A stretch of DNA of 60,963 bases from Palleronia aestuarii (GTDB lineage Bacteria > Pseudomonadota > Alphaproteobacteria > Rhodobacterales > Rhodobacteraceae). The position numbers and the translations under genes were made by a program. Positions within the stretch are counted from its first letter, which is position 1. Every line of letters begins with the position of its first letter. Location of the stretch: the NCBI RefSeq assembly GCF_003253995.1, contig NZ_QKZL01000013.1, positions 34,669 through 95,631 of the forward strand, in the 5' to 3' direction. This document shows, in pieces, positions 17,659-26,946 of this stretch. The notes beneath the pieces were generated by a model. The model saw only the letters and a program-made list of their open reading frames with translations. It did not search any database and had not been told where the DNA came from.

Positions 17659-18366
17659 ATGCTGGACCCCATGTTCATCGCGACGCACGATACGCTCTGG
17701 AACCCCGCGATCCTCGAGACGCGGTCGCTGCCGAGGAAGTTTCTTGGCCGCGTCGCGATCGTGCCGCGACGGGGCGCGTCGACCCCGTTCCTCGCGCGCC
17801 TCGCCTTCGAGGCGCAGCCCCTGCGCTACGGAGGCGCGCTCGTGCCTTTCGTCGTCGCGATGATGATCTGGCCGCATCTCGCGCTGCCCATCGCGCAGGC
17901 GCCGCTCATCATGCTTGCGGTCCTCGCCCTCGTGGAAATGAAGCTCCTGCGACATGACGAGGCGAGCCGGGAGCGGCTGGTGGACGACGAGACCGTGGCC
18001 CGCCATCTCGCCACGCTGAGCTTCAACGCGCGGTCCTGCCTCCGCGAGATCGCCGCGCGACAGGAGATCGCCGAGGGCGAGCTGCAGCTCGTGATCGAGC
18101 AGTCGGAGCTGGCGCGCATCACGCCCCTCACCCTCGTTTCCGTCCAGTCCGCCACGCCAGCGCCCCGGATCCTCGCTCTCGACGCGCGGGAGCGCGATCT
18201 TCTCGACGCGCGGCTCTTCGACGGGGAGGTGCGCGAAACGGATCTGCAGGACGTGAACCAGCGGCAATCGACCTTCCTGCGGGAGTTCCGCATCGAGGCG
18301 CGGTCGGTCTCCGCCCATGCGCGGCTCGCGGCGCGGCTCGGGCGATCCGCCATGGCGGGGGCGTGA
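17659..18366 (+). CDS. Uncharacterised membrane protein upstream of a MoxR ATPase
   Basis: I do not recognise a family for this 235-residue protein. About residues 55-95 form one or two membrane segments (LVPFVVAMMIWPHLALPIA, PLIMLAVLALVEM). The rest is charged and largely helical (RHLATLSFNARSCLREIA, LDARERDLLDARLF), and the long C-terminal part is probably cytoplasmic. Start ATG 17659 is tentative; ATG 17671 in the same frame is possible. The next gene begins 2 bases after its stop, so it is probably co-expressed with the MoxR ATPase and VWA genes as a membrane partner. Confidence 0.7.
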   Translation: MLDPMFIATHDTLWNPAILETRSLPRKFLGRVAIVPRRGASTPFLARLAFEAQPLRYGGALVPFVVAMMIWPHLALPIAQAPLIMLAVLALVEMKLLRHDEASRERLVDDETVARHLATLSFNARSCLREIAARQEIAEGELQLVIEQSELARITPLTLVSVQSATPAPRILALDARERDLLDARLFDGEVRETDLQDVNQRQSTFLREFRIEARSVSAHARLAARLGRSAMAGA

Positions 18367-18368
18367 AC

Positions 18369-19475
18369 ATGGCCGTCAACGCCAGGGCGGTCTCGGCGGG
18401 CCAGGCGCTCGAGGCGCTCGCCGCCGGCTGGGCCGCGCAGGAGGCGGGCGCGCTCACCGCGTCCTACATGCTCCACGGGCGGCCCGGCGTCGGCAAGACC
18501 GAGATCGTGGAGACCCTCGCGCGGCGCCGCGGCGCGCAGCTCTTCGACCTGCGCCTGACGACGATCGAGCCGCAGGACCTGCGCGGGCTGCCCTTCTACG
18601 ACCACGACACGAAGCGGACGGTCTGGTATCCGCCCGACGACCTGCCCCACGATCCGGGCGCTCCCGCGATCCTCTTCCTCGACGAGCTGACCGCCGCGGC
18701 GCCCGCGCTGCAACCCACGGTCTACGGTCTCCTGCAGGAGCGGCGGATCGGGCGCTACCGCCTGCCCGACACCACCCTCGTCGTGGGCGCGGGCAACGAG
18801 ATCGAGGACGGCGCGGTCGCCTACGAGATGGGCACGGCGCTCGCCGACCGGCTCGTCCACATGGTCGTGCGTGCCGACGCGGCCGACTGGGTGCAGGGCT
18901 ACGCGCCCGCGGCGGGGATCCATCCCGCGGTGGTGGCCTTCATCCGCACCCGCCCCGACCTTCTCGAGACGACGGAGGCCGAGCTCAAGCGCGGCCATAC
19001 CGTCGCCTGCACCCCGCGCTCCTGGACCCGCGTAAGCCATATCCTCGGGGCCGTTTCCGACCGGCGCATCCGCGACGTCCTGATCGCGGGCACGGTCGGG
19101 AATGCGGCGGCGGCCGAATTCGTGCTCATCGCCGACGAGATCGCTGCGAGCGTGCATGTCGACGAGATGCTCGCCGCCTCCCGGCGCGAAAGGCGGGCGC
19201 TCTATCCCACGAGCCTGCACGGGCTCACCGCGCTGATCTACGGCGCCATCGCAGTGGCGGACGAACGGACGCTGCCCGCGGTGATCGAGATCCTCGCCGA
19301 TCTGCGGGAGCTCGACGCCGCGCCTTTCCGGGGGCTGCCCCTCGCGGAGCTGGCGGGCTTCGGTTTCGAGATCCTGATCCGCAAGGCGCTCGAAAACGGC
19401 TGGGAGGAGCACTTCGCCGGATCGGAGGCCTACGCGACCTATGCCGAGGACCGCCGGGCGGCGGGATTGTCTTGA
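18369..19475 (+). CDS. MoxR-like AAA+ ATPase
   Basis: This 368-residue AAA+ protein has Walker A GRPGVGKTE at residues 37-45, Walker B AILFLDELTAA, and sensor-1-type GAGNEIED. LQPTVYGLLQERRIGRYRLP resembles the pore/insert region of MoxR proteins, which act as chaperones that load metal or remodel VWA-domain partners. It starts at ATG 18369, with an in-frame GTG at 18363 inside the upstream gene. Its TGA overlaps the TTG start of the following VWA/metallopeptidase gene, the usual two-gene MoxR-VWA arrangement. Confidence 0.82.
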   Translation: MAVNARAVSAGQALEALAAGWAAQEAGALTASYMLHGRPGVGKTEIVETLARRRGAQLFDLRLTTIEPQDLRGLPFYDHDTKRTVWYPPDDLPHDPGAPAILFLDELTAAAPALQPTVYGLLQERRIGRYRLPDTTLVVGAGNEIEDGAVAYEMGTALADRLVHMVVRADAADWVQGYAPAAGIHPAVVAFIRTRPDLLETTEAELKRGHTVACTPRSWTRVSHILGAVSDRRIRDVLIAGTVGNAAAAEFVLIADEIAASVHVDEMLAASRRERRALYPTSLHGLTALIYGAIAVADERTLPAVIEILADLRELDAAPFRGLPLAELAGFGFEILIRKALENGWEEHFAGSEAYATYAEDRRAAGLS

Positions 19476-20677
19476 TCCACGCGCGCCGGGCCGGAACGGC
19501 GCTCGCACAGCTCGGAGAGGTCGATCCCGGTCTCGCCTCCCTCGCGCTCTGGTGCCGCCACCGCGACGATCCGGGGCCCACGCGGACGCGGGGGGAGACG
19601 ATCCTCTACGCCCCCGGCTTCGACACGCTGCCCCTCGCGCGGCAGGTGGGGCTGGCAGCGCATCACGTCCTGCACATCGCGCTCCGCCACGCCCCGCGGC
19701 AGGAGGCGTTCGCCGAACGGATCGGGCCGGGCTTCGACGCCGAACTCTACAACCTCGCGGCGGACGCGATCGTCAACGAGACCCTCTCTCTCGCCGGGCA
19801 TGTCGTGCCGCCGCCGGCCGTGACGCTGGCGGACCTGCTCGCGGCCATCGGGGAGGACGCCGCCGATCCCGGCGCGGCGCTCGCGGCCTGGGATGTCGAG
19901 CGGCTGGCGCTGCGGCTCCACCGCGACGAAAGGAGCCGGAAAGGCGCGAAGGAATACGGCGATCGCAAGGCGTTCGCCCGCGATCTCGAGGGCGGGGATG
20001 CCGGCGAGGGCGCCCAATCCCCTGCGGAATGGCACGGTCACATCGAGCGCGCGGCAGAGATCGGACGCCGCGCGGGCCACGGCTTCGGCGCACTCGGCGC
20101 CGCGATCGCGGATACAGGGCCGCCCTCCCTGCCCTGGGAGCTGCATCTGCGGCGGTTGATGGCCCGGGCGCTGTCGGAAAGCCCGCGGCAGACATGGCGG
20201 CGTCCGGCCAGCCGCTGGGTCGCGCTGCATGGCGCGCGCGACCGGACGGGGCCGGAGCCCGTCTTCGAGCCCGGACGCCAGCGGTCGAACTGGCAGCCGC
20301 GGATCGTCATCGGGCTCGACACGTCGAGCTCCATCGAGGCCCACATGCTGGCGCTCTTCGTAGCGGAAGCGGGCCTCGTCGCACGCCGGATGGCCGCGGA
20401 GACGCATGTCCTGGCCTTCGACGAGGCGGTCCACACCACGCGGAAGCTCACCCCGGGACAGGTCGGAGAGATCGCGCGAATGTCGATGCGGACGGGCGGC
20501 GGGACATCCTATCTCGATCTCCTCGCGCGGAGCGAGGCGCTTTCCCCCTCGGTGCTCGTGATCCTCACCGATCTGGACGGACCGGCGGGCGTTCCGCCAC
20601 GCTTCCCGGTGATCTGGGTCGCGCCGCGGGACGCGCCCGATCCGCCCTTCGGCACGCTCCTGCGCCTCGACACGTGA
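19472..20677 (+). CDS. VWA-like / DUF2201-type putative metallopeptidase
   Basis: This 401-residue protein starts at TTG 19472 overlapping the ATPase stop (TTGA); no ATG lies nearby in frame. The N-terminal part has a His-rich helix AAHHVLHIALRH followed by YNLAADAIVNE, matching the putative metallopeptidase domain of the DUF2201 family. The middle (about residues 150-200) is charged and probably flexible. The C-terminal part has VWA-type metal-site residues: DTSSS, then TGGGTSYLDLL, then ILTDLDGP. It pairs with the MoxR ATPase. Substrate and process are unknown. Confidence 0.75.
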   Translation: MIHARRAGTALAQLGEVDPGLASLALWCRHRDDPGPTRTRGETILYAPGFDTLPLARQVGLAAHHVLHIALRHAPRQEAFAERIGPGFDAELYNLAADAIVNETLSLAGHVVPPPAVTLADLLAAIGEDAADPGAALAAWDVERLALRLHRDERSRKGAKEYGDRKAFARDLEGGDAGEGAQSPAEWHGHIERAAEIGRRAGHGFGALGAAIADTGPPSLPWELHLRRLMARALSESPRQTWRRPASRWVALHGARDRTGPEPVFEPGRQRSNWQPRIVIGLDTSSSIEAHMLALFVAEAGLVARRMAAETHVLAFDEAVHTTRKLTPGQVGEIARMSMRTGGGTSYLDLLARSEALSPSVLVILTDLDGPAGVPPRFPVIWVAPRDAPDPPFGTLLRLDT

Positions 20678-20683
20678 ACGCCG

Positions 20684-21727
20684 TCAGGCGCGCGCGGCGG
20701 TGAAGTCGATCTGCGCCTTGATCGCCTGCGTGCGATCCCCGGCCATCGCGAAGGCCGCATCGACCTCGTCGATCCCGAACGTGTGGGTGACTAAAGGCTT
20801 CACCTCGATCAGCCCCTTCCGCATCAGGGAAACGCCTGTGAAGAACTCCCCGTGGAACCGGAACGAGCCCGTCCAGCGCAGCTCCTTCGCCGTCATCGCC
20901 TGGAGCGGAAGATCCATGTCGCCGCCGAACCCGACCTGCACGATCCGCCCCCCCGGCCGCATCGCCGGAATGGCCGTTCGCAACGCCGCGGCGGAGCCGG
21001 AACATTCGTAGAGCGCGTCGAACCGCCCCTTCTCGGCATGGAACTCGGCCATCGCCCCCGGATCTTCGCGGGCATCGACCGTGATATCGGCGCCCGCCCG
21101 GCGCGCCATCTCGAGCGGGAACGGGCCGAGATCGGTCGCGACGACCAGATCCGCCCCGGCCCGGCGCGCGGCGAGGATCGAGAGGATGCCGATGGGCCCG
21201 CACCCCGTGACGAGGACGGCCTGCCCCAGGAGCGGCCCGAGGCGGTTCGTCGCGTGGAGCACCACGGCGAGCGGTTCGGCCATCGCAGCCTCGGCGGGGC
21301 TCAGCCCGTCGGCCACCGCGCATTGCGCCTGGTCGACGACCAGCGATTGGCGGAACGCCCCCTGGATATGGGGAAACGGCATCGCGGAGCCGTAGAACCG
21401 CATGTTGAGACACTGGTGGAACTCGCCGACATCGCAGAAACGGCAGCTGCGGCATGGCCGCGAGGGAGAAATCGCGACGAGCTGTCCCGGCTCGATCCCC
21501 TCGACGCCCTCCCCGCATTCCGCGACACGGCCGGCGACTTCGTGGCCGAGGATCATCGGTTCCCTGATGCGTACGTCGCCGAAGCCGCCGTGGTTGAAAT
21601 AATGCAGATCGGAGCCGCAGATGCCGCCCCGCTGCATCTCGATCAGAACCTCGCCCGGACCCGGATGCGCGACATCGCGCTCCTCCACGCGCAGGTCGTG
21701 CGCGCCGTGAATGACGATGTTCTTCAT
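20684..21727 (-). CDS. idnD: L-idonate 5-dehydrogenase-like zinc alcohol dehydrogenase
   Basis: This 347-residue medium-chain dehydrogenase has catalytic zinc ligands in GGICGSDLHYFNHG and GHEVAG, the structural zinc cysteines CRSCRFCDVGEFHQC, and the NAD motif VTGCGPIGIL. The sequence is closest in kind to L-idonate 5-dehydrogenases, which interconvert L-idonate and 5-keto-D-gluconate. The start is ATG 21727 with GGAGGAG upstream. It is divergent from a gluconate 5-dehydrogenase-like gene, and the two reactions are consecutive in idonate catabolism. Other polyol specificities remain possible. Confidence 0.8.
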   Translation of the reverse strand: MKNIVIHGAHDLRVEERDVAHPGPGEVLIEMQRGGICGSDLHYFNHGGFGDVRIREPMILGHEVAGRVAECGEGVEGIEPGQLVAISPSRPCRSCRFCDVGEFHQCLNMRFYGSAMPFPHIQGAFRQSLVVDQAQCAVADGLSPAEAAMAEPLAVVLHATNRLGPLLGQAVLVTGCGPIGILSILAARRAGADLVVATDLGPFPLEMARRAGADITVDAREDPGAMAEFHAEKGRFDALYECSGSAAALRTAIPAMRPGGRIVQVGFGGDMDLPLQAMTAKELRWTGSFRFHGEFFTGVSLMRKGLIEVKPLVTHTFGIDEVDAAFAMAGDRTQAIKAQIDFTAARA

Positions 21728-21875
21728 TTCGCTCCTCCGGGGTGGTTCGGTCTCGGGCGGGGCCGTGGCGACCCTGGCGCCATGCTGCTGCGGCGGCGGG
21801 GTGAAGTCGAGGGAAATGGTTCGCTTCCGCGAAAGACGCTTGCGGGGCGCAGACCTATCGGGGAGGATCGGGCGC

Positions 21876-22643
21876 ATGAGCCTCGACCTCTTCGACCTGA
21901 GCGGAAAGCGCGCCCTGATCACCGGATCGAGCCAGGGCATCGGCGCGGCGCTGGCCCGTGGCCTCGCTGCCGCGGGCGCCGAGATCGTGCTCAACGGCCG
22001 CGACGCGGCGAAGCTCGAGGTCGCCGCCGAGGCGCTGCGCGAGAGCGGGGCGGTCGTCCACGCGCTCGCCTTCGACGTCACGGATCACGAGGCGGTCCGC
22101 AAGGCGATCGACGGGTTCGAGGCGCAGACCGGGCCGATCGACATCCTCGTCAACAACGCGGGCATGCAGCATCGCGGGCCGCTCGAGGAGTTCGAGGCGG
22201 CGGCCTTCGATCGCATCCTGCAAACCAACGTCGCGTCGGTCTTCCATGTCGGACAGGCCGTGGCGCGGCACATGATCGCGCGAGGTGCGGGCAAGATCGT
22301 CAACATCTGCTCGGTCCAGACCGCCCTCGCCCGGCCCGGCATCGCGCCCTATACCGCGACGAAGGGGGCGGTCGCCAACCTTACCAAGGGAATGGCCACG
22401 GATTGGGCGCAGTACGGCCTGCAATGCAACGGCCTCGCCCCGGGCTATTTCGAGACGCCGCTGAACCAGGCGCTGGTCGACGACCCGGATTTCACCGCTT
22501 GGCTCGAGAAGCGCACGCCCGCTGGGCGCTGGGGTAAGGTGGAGGAACTGGTCGGCACGGCCATCTTCCTCTCCTCCGATGCCTCCTCCTTCGTCAACGG
22601 AACGACGATCTTCGTCGATGGGGGCATCACCGCGTCGCTCTGA
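21876..22643 (+). CDS. idnO: Gluconate 5-dehydrogenase-like SDR
   Basis: This 255-residue short-chain dehydrogenase has TGSSQGIG (cofactor), NNAG, the catalytic Ser in ICSVQTALAR, and YTATK. ENA-like residues in FEAQTGPIDILVNNAGMQHRG and the C-terminus GTTIFVDGGITASL fit gluconate 5-dehydrogenases that reduce 5-keto-gluconate. The start is ATG 21876 after GGGGAGG. It is read divergently from idnD across 148 bases that contain TTCGC-N4-GCGAA at 21820-21833, a possible operator. Together they would run L-idonate to D-gluconate. Confidence 0.8.
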   Translation: MSLDLFDLSGKRALITGSSQGIGAALARGLAAAGAEIVLNGRDAAKLEVAAEALRESGAVVHALAFDVTDHEAVRKAIDGFEAQTGPIDILVNNAGMQHRGPLEEFEAAAFDRILQTNVASVFHVGQAVARHMIARGAGKIVNICSVQTALARPGIAPYTATKGAVANLTKGMATDWAQYGLQCNGLAPGYFETPLNQALVDDPDFTAWLEKRTPAGRWGKVEELVGTAIFLSSDASSFVNGTTIFVDGGITASL

Positions 22644-22816
22644 AGCCGGGCCGCCTGCACGTCATCGTTGCCACCCGGCCTCACGTTCGCGAGAAAATTG
22701 CGAAGACCGACTACACCTCTCCCCATGCGATGCCTTAGACATGATACCGCGACGCCGACGCCCGCCTGCCGGGGGCTCGGCCCGAGGATCTCCCCAATCT
22801 GGAGACGAGACGAACG

Positions 22817-23878
22817 ATGCGCCTCTCCGCCCTGCCGATCCTTCTCTGCCTCCTCGCCGCACCGCTTGCCGCGCAGGACGATCCGGTCGCCGCGAGCGCG
22901 ACGCCGCAGGCGGTCAAGCTCGTCGAGCTGAACGAGGGCGCGCATCCGCTCATGCGGGAGTTCTTCGGACGCGTGCGCGCGAAGGAGACGGTCGACCTCG
23001 CGTTTCAGGTCAGCGGGCAGATCGTCGCGTTCCCCGCCGTGGAGGGACGCCCCCTCGCCGAAGGGCAGGTCGTCGCGGAACTCGACCTGACCCCGTTCCG
23101 GCGGGCGCTCGAACGCGCGGAGGTGACGCTCGCCAAGGCGAACCGCGACCTCGCGCGGCTGCAGGAGCTGTCGAACTCGACCGTGGCCGAGGTGCAGATC
23201 CGCGATGCGCAGACCGAGGTCGAGCTTGCGGAGATCGCGGTGGAGGATGCGCGCGACCGGCTCGAGGACGCGACGCTCGAGACGTCCTTCGACGCGCTCA
23301 TCGCACGGCGCGAGGTGGCGAATTTCAGCACCGTCGCGGCCGGTGAGCCGGTCGTCCGCCTGCACGACATGTCGGAACTCCGCGTCGACATAGAGGTGCC
23401 GGAGATCCTCTTCCGCCGCGCCGCCGACGGCAACGGCGTCACCTTCACGGCCCGTTTCCCCGGTCTGCCGGAGGAATATCCCCTCGCCTTGCGGGAATTC
23501 GAGGCGGAAACCGCTGAGGTCGCGCAGACCTACACGATCACCCTCGCCTTCACGTCCGAAATTCCGGGCTGGGCGCTGCCGGGCGCCTCCGTGACCGTCA
23601 CGGCGATGGCTCCGCGCGATACCGGCGACGACATCCTGGTGCCGGAGACGGCCATCGTCTTCCGCGCCGACCGCACGCCGGGCCTCATGGTCTACGAGCC
23701 CGACCCAGAGGAGACGAGCGGCACGGTGACCTGGCAGGAAGTGAAGATCGAGGTCCGCGACGACGCGCGCATCGCGGTGGTCGAGGGGGTCGAACCCGGC
23801 CGGCAGATCGTCGCCGCGGGCGCGTCGGGCCTCACGGACGGACAGGCCGTGCGTCCCTTCACCGGTCTCGGGAACTGA
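22817..23878 (+). CDS. RND efflux periplasmic adaptor (membrane fusion protein)
   Basis: This 353-residue HlyD/AcrA-type adaptor has a cleavable signal (MRLSALPILLCLLAAPLAAQ), a lipoyl half (VDLAFQVSGQIVAFPAVEG) and a short helical hairpin (RALERAEVTLAKANRDLARL...EVELAEIAVEDARDRLED). The second lipoyl and barrel part (TLETSFDALIARREVANF, VVRLHDMSELRVDIEVPE) follows. It starts 5 bases before the permease pairing begins and shares its transcript. No outer-membrane factor gene follows, so a TolC from elsewhere would complete the pump. Confidence 0.88.
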   Translation: MRLSALPILLCLLAAPLAAQDDPVAASATPQAVKLVELNEGAHPLMREFFGRVRAKETVDLAFQVSGQIVAFPAVEGRPLAEGQVVAELDLTPFRRALERAEVTLAKANRDLARLQELSNSTVAEVQIRDAQTEVELAEIAVEDARDRLEDATLETSFDALIARREVANFSTVAAGEPVVRLHDMSELRVDIEVPEILFRRAADGNGVTFTARFPGLPEEYPLALREFEAETAEVAQTYTITLAFTSEIPGWALPGASVTVTAMAPRDTGDDILVPETAIVFRADRTPGLMVYEPDPEETSGTVTWQEVKIEVRDDARIAVVEGVEPGRQIVAAGASGLTDGQAVRPFTGLGN

Positions 23879-23883
23879 CGGGC

Positions 23884-26800
23884 ATGTCGATTGCGCGCGG
23901 CTCGATCGACCGGGCATTGCTGACCTGGATCCTGATGCTCGCCTGCCTCGTGGGCGGGGTCTGGGGCTTCGCCACGATCGGGCGGCTCGAGGATCCGGCG
24001 TTCACGATCAAGACCGCCGTCGTGGTGACCGAATATCCCGGCGCCTCTGCCGCCACGGTCGCGCGGGAAGTGTCCGAACCTCTCGAATCCGCGATCCAGC
24101 AGATGTCGGAGGTCGATTTCATAACCTCGTCGAACCAGCCGGGTCTCAGCCGGATCGAGGTGGAGGTCGAGAGTACCTATGGCGGCGACGAACTGCCCCA
24201 GGTCTGGGACAAGCTGCGCGCGCGGGTGGGCAATGCGCGCGCGAACCTGCCCGCCGATGCCGGCACGCCCTTCGTCAACGACGGGTTCGGCGACGTCTTC
24301 GGCATCTTCTATGCCGTCACGATGCCGGGCTTCACCGATGCCGAGGCGCATGACGTCGCCGACTTCCTGCGCCGCGAGCTCCTGACCGTCGAGGGCGTGG
24401 CCGATGTCGAACTCGCGGGACTGCCGCAGGAAGCGATTTTCGTCGAGCCCGACCCCGCCATTCTCAGCAATCTCGGCGTGCCGCCGCAGGCGATCGCGAA
24501 TGCCATCGCGGAATCGACCTCCATCGTGCCGGCGGGCTCGATCGACCAGCAGAGCCAGTCGATCCGGATCGACGCCCCCTCGGGATCGACCTCCGTCGAC
24601 GAGATCCAGGGACTCTCGATCGGTGTGGAGGGCGACATCGTCGATCTGACCGATTTCGCGGAGGTTTCCCGCGGGCGCGTCACGGATCCGGAGATGATCA
24701 TCCGCTACGGCGGGGAGGAAGCGTTCACCATCGGCGTCTCCGGTCGCGACGGCGAGAACATCGTCGATGTGGGCGCGCGCGTCGATGCCCGGCTCGACCG
24801 GCTCCGCTCCGACATCCCGCTGGGCGTCATGCTCAATCCCGTCTACCAGCAGCACGTCGTCGTCGACGACGCGTCCAACGCGTTCCTGAGCAATCTGGCG
24901 CTGTCCGTTGTCATCGTCATCGCGGTCCTCGCGCTGGCGATGGGCTGGCGTTCCGCCATCGTCGTTGGCGCCACTCTGTTTCTCACCGTGACCGGCACGA
25001 TCTTCTTCATGGCGATCTTCTCCATCGAGATGGAGCGGATCTCGTTGGGCGCGCTCATCATCGCCATGGGCATGCTCGTCGACAACGCCATCGTCGTGGC
25101 GGAGGGGATGCAGAGCGACATGGCGCAGGGCAAGTCCTCGCGCGAAGCGGCGCATGACACGGCAACCAAGACACAGATCCCGCTTTTGGGCGCGACGATC
25201 ATCGGGATCACGGCCTTCGCCGGGATCGGGCTCAGTCCCGATGCGACGGGAGAATTCCTGTTCTCCCTCTTCGCGGTGATCGGCATCTCGCTCCTCCTGT
25301 CGTGGATCCTCGCAATCACCGCCACGCCGCTTCTCGCGCATTACTTCTTCCGCGTGGGCTCGAGCGGGGGACCCGGCGCCTATGATGGAGCGGTGTTCCG
25401 CGCCTATGCCGCGACGCTGCGGGTGGCGCTTCGTATCCGCTGGCTGGTCGTCGTGGCGCTCGTGGCGCTGACCGTGGCCTGCTACTGGGGGTTCGGGCAG
25501 GTGAAGCAGCAATTCTTCCCCGACAGCAACACGCCCCTCTTCTACGTCCATTACAAGCTGCCGCAGGGCGCGAGCATCCACGCGACCTCGCGCGACCTCG
25601 CCGAGATCGAGGACTGGCTTCTCGAGCGCGACGACGTGGTCTCCGTCACGGCCTTCATCGGCGGCGGCGCGTCGCGCTTCATGCTGACCTACGCGCCGGA
25701 GAAGCGGATCCCCACCTACGGCCATCTCATCATCCGGACCGAGGACCTCGACGCCATTCCCGCCCTGCGCGCGGATCTCGAGGAATTCGGCCGCGAAACC
25801 TTGCCGGAGGGGGAATTCCGCACGGAACGCCTAGCCTTCGGGCCGGGGGGCGGCGCGCCCATCATGGCGCGCTTCTCCGGGCCCGACCCCGACATCCTGC
25901 GCGAGCTCGCCGAAGAGGCGGCGGCGCGGATGGCCACGGCCTCCGACGAAGTCCGCGATCTGCGCACAGACTGGCGCGAGCGCGAACTGGTGATCGAGCC
26001 CCTCTACAACGAAAGCCGCGCGCAGACCGCCGGCGTCACGCGCAAGGACGTGGCCCAGGCCCTGCAGCTCGCTACGGACGGGGCCGTCACCGGAACCTAC
26101 CGCGAGAGCAGCCGCCTTATCCCGATCATCCTGCGGATGCCCGGATCGACGCAGGAGGGCGGCGCCCACCTGATCGACCAGCCGGTCTATTCCAGCGCGG
26201 CGCAGAGCTTCATCCCGCTCGAGCAGCTCCTCGACGGGTTCGGCTATGCCGCGCAGGACACGCTCTACCAGCGCCGCGACCGGGTGCCGACGATCTCCGT
26301 CCTCGCGGACATCCCCGCGGACGTGAACGCCGACAGCGTCTTCTCGCAGATCCGCGGCACGATCGAGGGGATGCCCCTGCCCGAGGGCTACGCGCTCGAA
26401 TGGGGCGGCGAGTACGAGAACGCGACCGATGCGCAGGAAAGCCTCGGCCGGCAATTGCCGCTCTCGCTTCTCGTCATGGTCCTGATCTCGATCCTGCTCT
26501 TCGGGCGCCTGCGCCAGCCGCTCGTCGTGTGGCTGCTCGTTCCGATGTCGGTCAACGGCGTGGCGATCGGGCTTCTCGCCACCGGGCTGCCCTTCAGCTT
26601 CACGGCGCTCCTGGGGCTTCTCAGCCTGTCGGGGATGCTCCTGAAGAACGGCATCGTTCTCGTGGAGGAGATCGACCTCACCCGCGCGGCGGGCGTGCCC
26701 TTCACCCGCGCGGTCGTCGAGGCCTCGACCTCCCGCCTGCGCCCTGTGATGCTCGCCGCCGCGACCACGATCCTCGGCATGGTGCCGCTCCTTTGGGACG

Positions 26801-26946
26801 CGTTCTTCGCCTCGATGGCGGTCACGATCATGGGCGGGCTCGGCTTCGCGACGATCCTCACGCTGATCGCGGCGCCGGTCTTCTACTACATGTTCTTTCC
26901 CGGAGAGCGGAAGCTCGAGGCGAAGGATGCGGCCCCCGCGGGCTAG
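23884..26946 (+). CDS. RND family efflux permease
   Basis: This 1020-residue inner-membrane proton antiporter has the full RND layout: N-terminal helix, two large periplasmic loops and two sets of membrane helices. The helix-4 motif reads GMLVDNAIVVAEG, so the second of the two usual aspartates (DD in AcrB) is Asn. The helix-10 lysine is kept (GMLLKNGIVLVEE). The D-N form is common in a subgroup of these pumps and does not itself indicate inactivity. It ends in a 4-base convergent overlap with the GlxA-type regulator. Substrates are unknown. Confidence 0.9.
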   Translation: MSIARGSIDRALLTWILMLACLVGGVWGFATIGRLEDPAFTIKTAVVVTEYPGASAATVAREVSEPLESAIQQMSEVDFITSSNQPGLSRIEVEVESTYGGDELPQVWDKLRARVGNARANLPADAGTPFVNDGFGDVFGIFYAVTMPGFTDAEAHDVADFLRRELLTVEGVADVELAGLPQEAIFVEPDPAILSNLGVPPQAIANAIAESTSIVPAGSIDQQSQSIRIDAPSGSTSVDEIQGLSIGVEGDIVDLTDFAEVSRGRVTDPEMIIRYGGEEAFTIGVSGRDGENIVDVGARVDARLDRLRSDIPLGVMLNPVYQQHVVVDDASNAFLSNLALSVVIVIAVLALAMGWRSAIVVGATLFLTVTGTIFFMAIFSIEMERISLGALIIAMGMLVDNAIVVAEGMQSDMAQGKSSREAAHDTATKTQIPLLGATIIGITAFAGIGLSPDATGEFLFSLFAVIGISLLLSWILAITATPLLAHYFFRVGSSGGPGAYDGAVFRAYAATLRVALRIRWLVVVALVALTVACYWGFGQVKQQFFPDSNTPLFYVHYKLPQGASIHATSRDLAEIEDWLLERDDVVSVTAFIGGGASRFMLTYAPEKRIPTYGHLIIRTEDLDAIPALRADLEEFGRETLPEGEFRTERLAFGPGGGAPIMARFSGPDPDILRELAEEAAARMATASDEVRDLRTDWRERELVIEPLYNESRAQTAGVTRKDVAQALQLATDGAVTGTYRESSRLIPIILRMPGSTQEGGAHLIDQPVYSSAAQSFIPLEQLLDGFGYAAQDTLYQRRDRVPTISVLADIPADVNADSVFSQIRGTIEGMPLPEGYALEWGGEYENATDAQESLGRQLPLSLLVMVLISILLFGRLRQPLVVWLLVPMSVNGVAIGLLATGLPFSFTALLGLLSLSGMLLKNGIVLVEEIDLTRAAGVPFTRAVVEASTSRLRPVMLAAATTILGMVPLLWDAFFASMAVTIMGGLGFATILTLIAAPVFYYMFFPGERKLEAKDAAPAG

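Noticed and set aside
25060-25110. RND permease as inactive because the helix-4 motif reads LVDNA rather than LVDDA
   Set aside because: The Asp-Asn form is found in many functional RND subgroups, the helix-10 Lys is present and the gene is full length.
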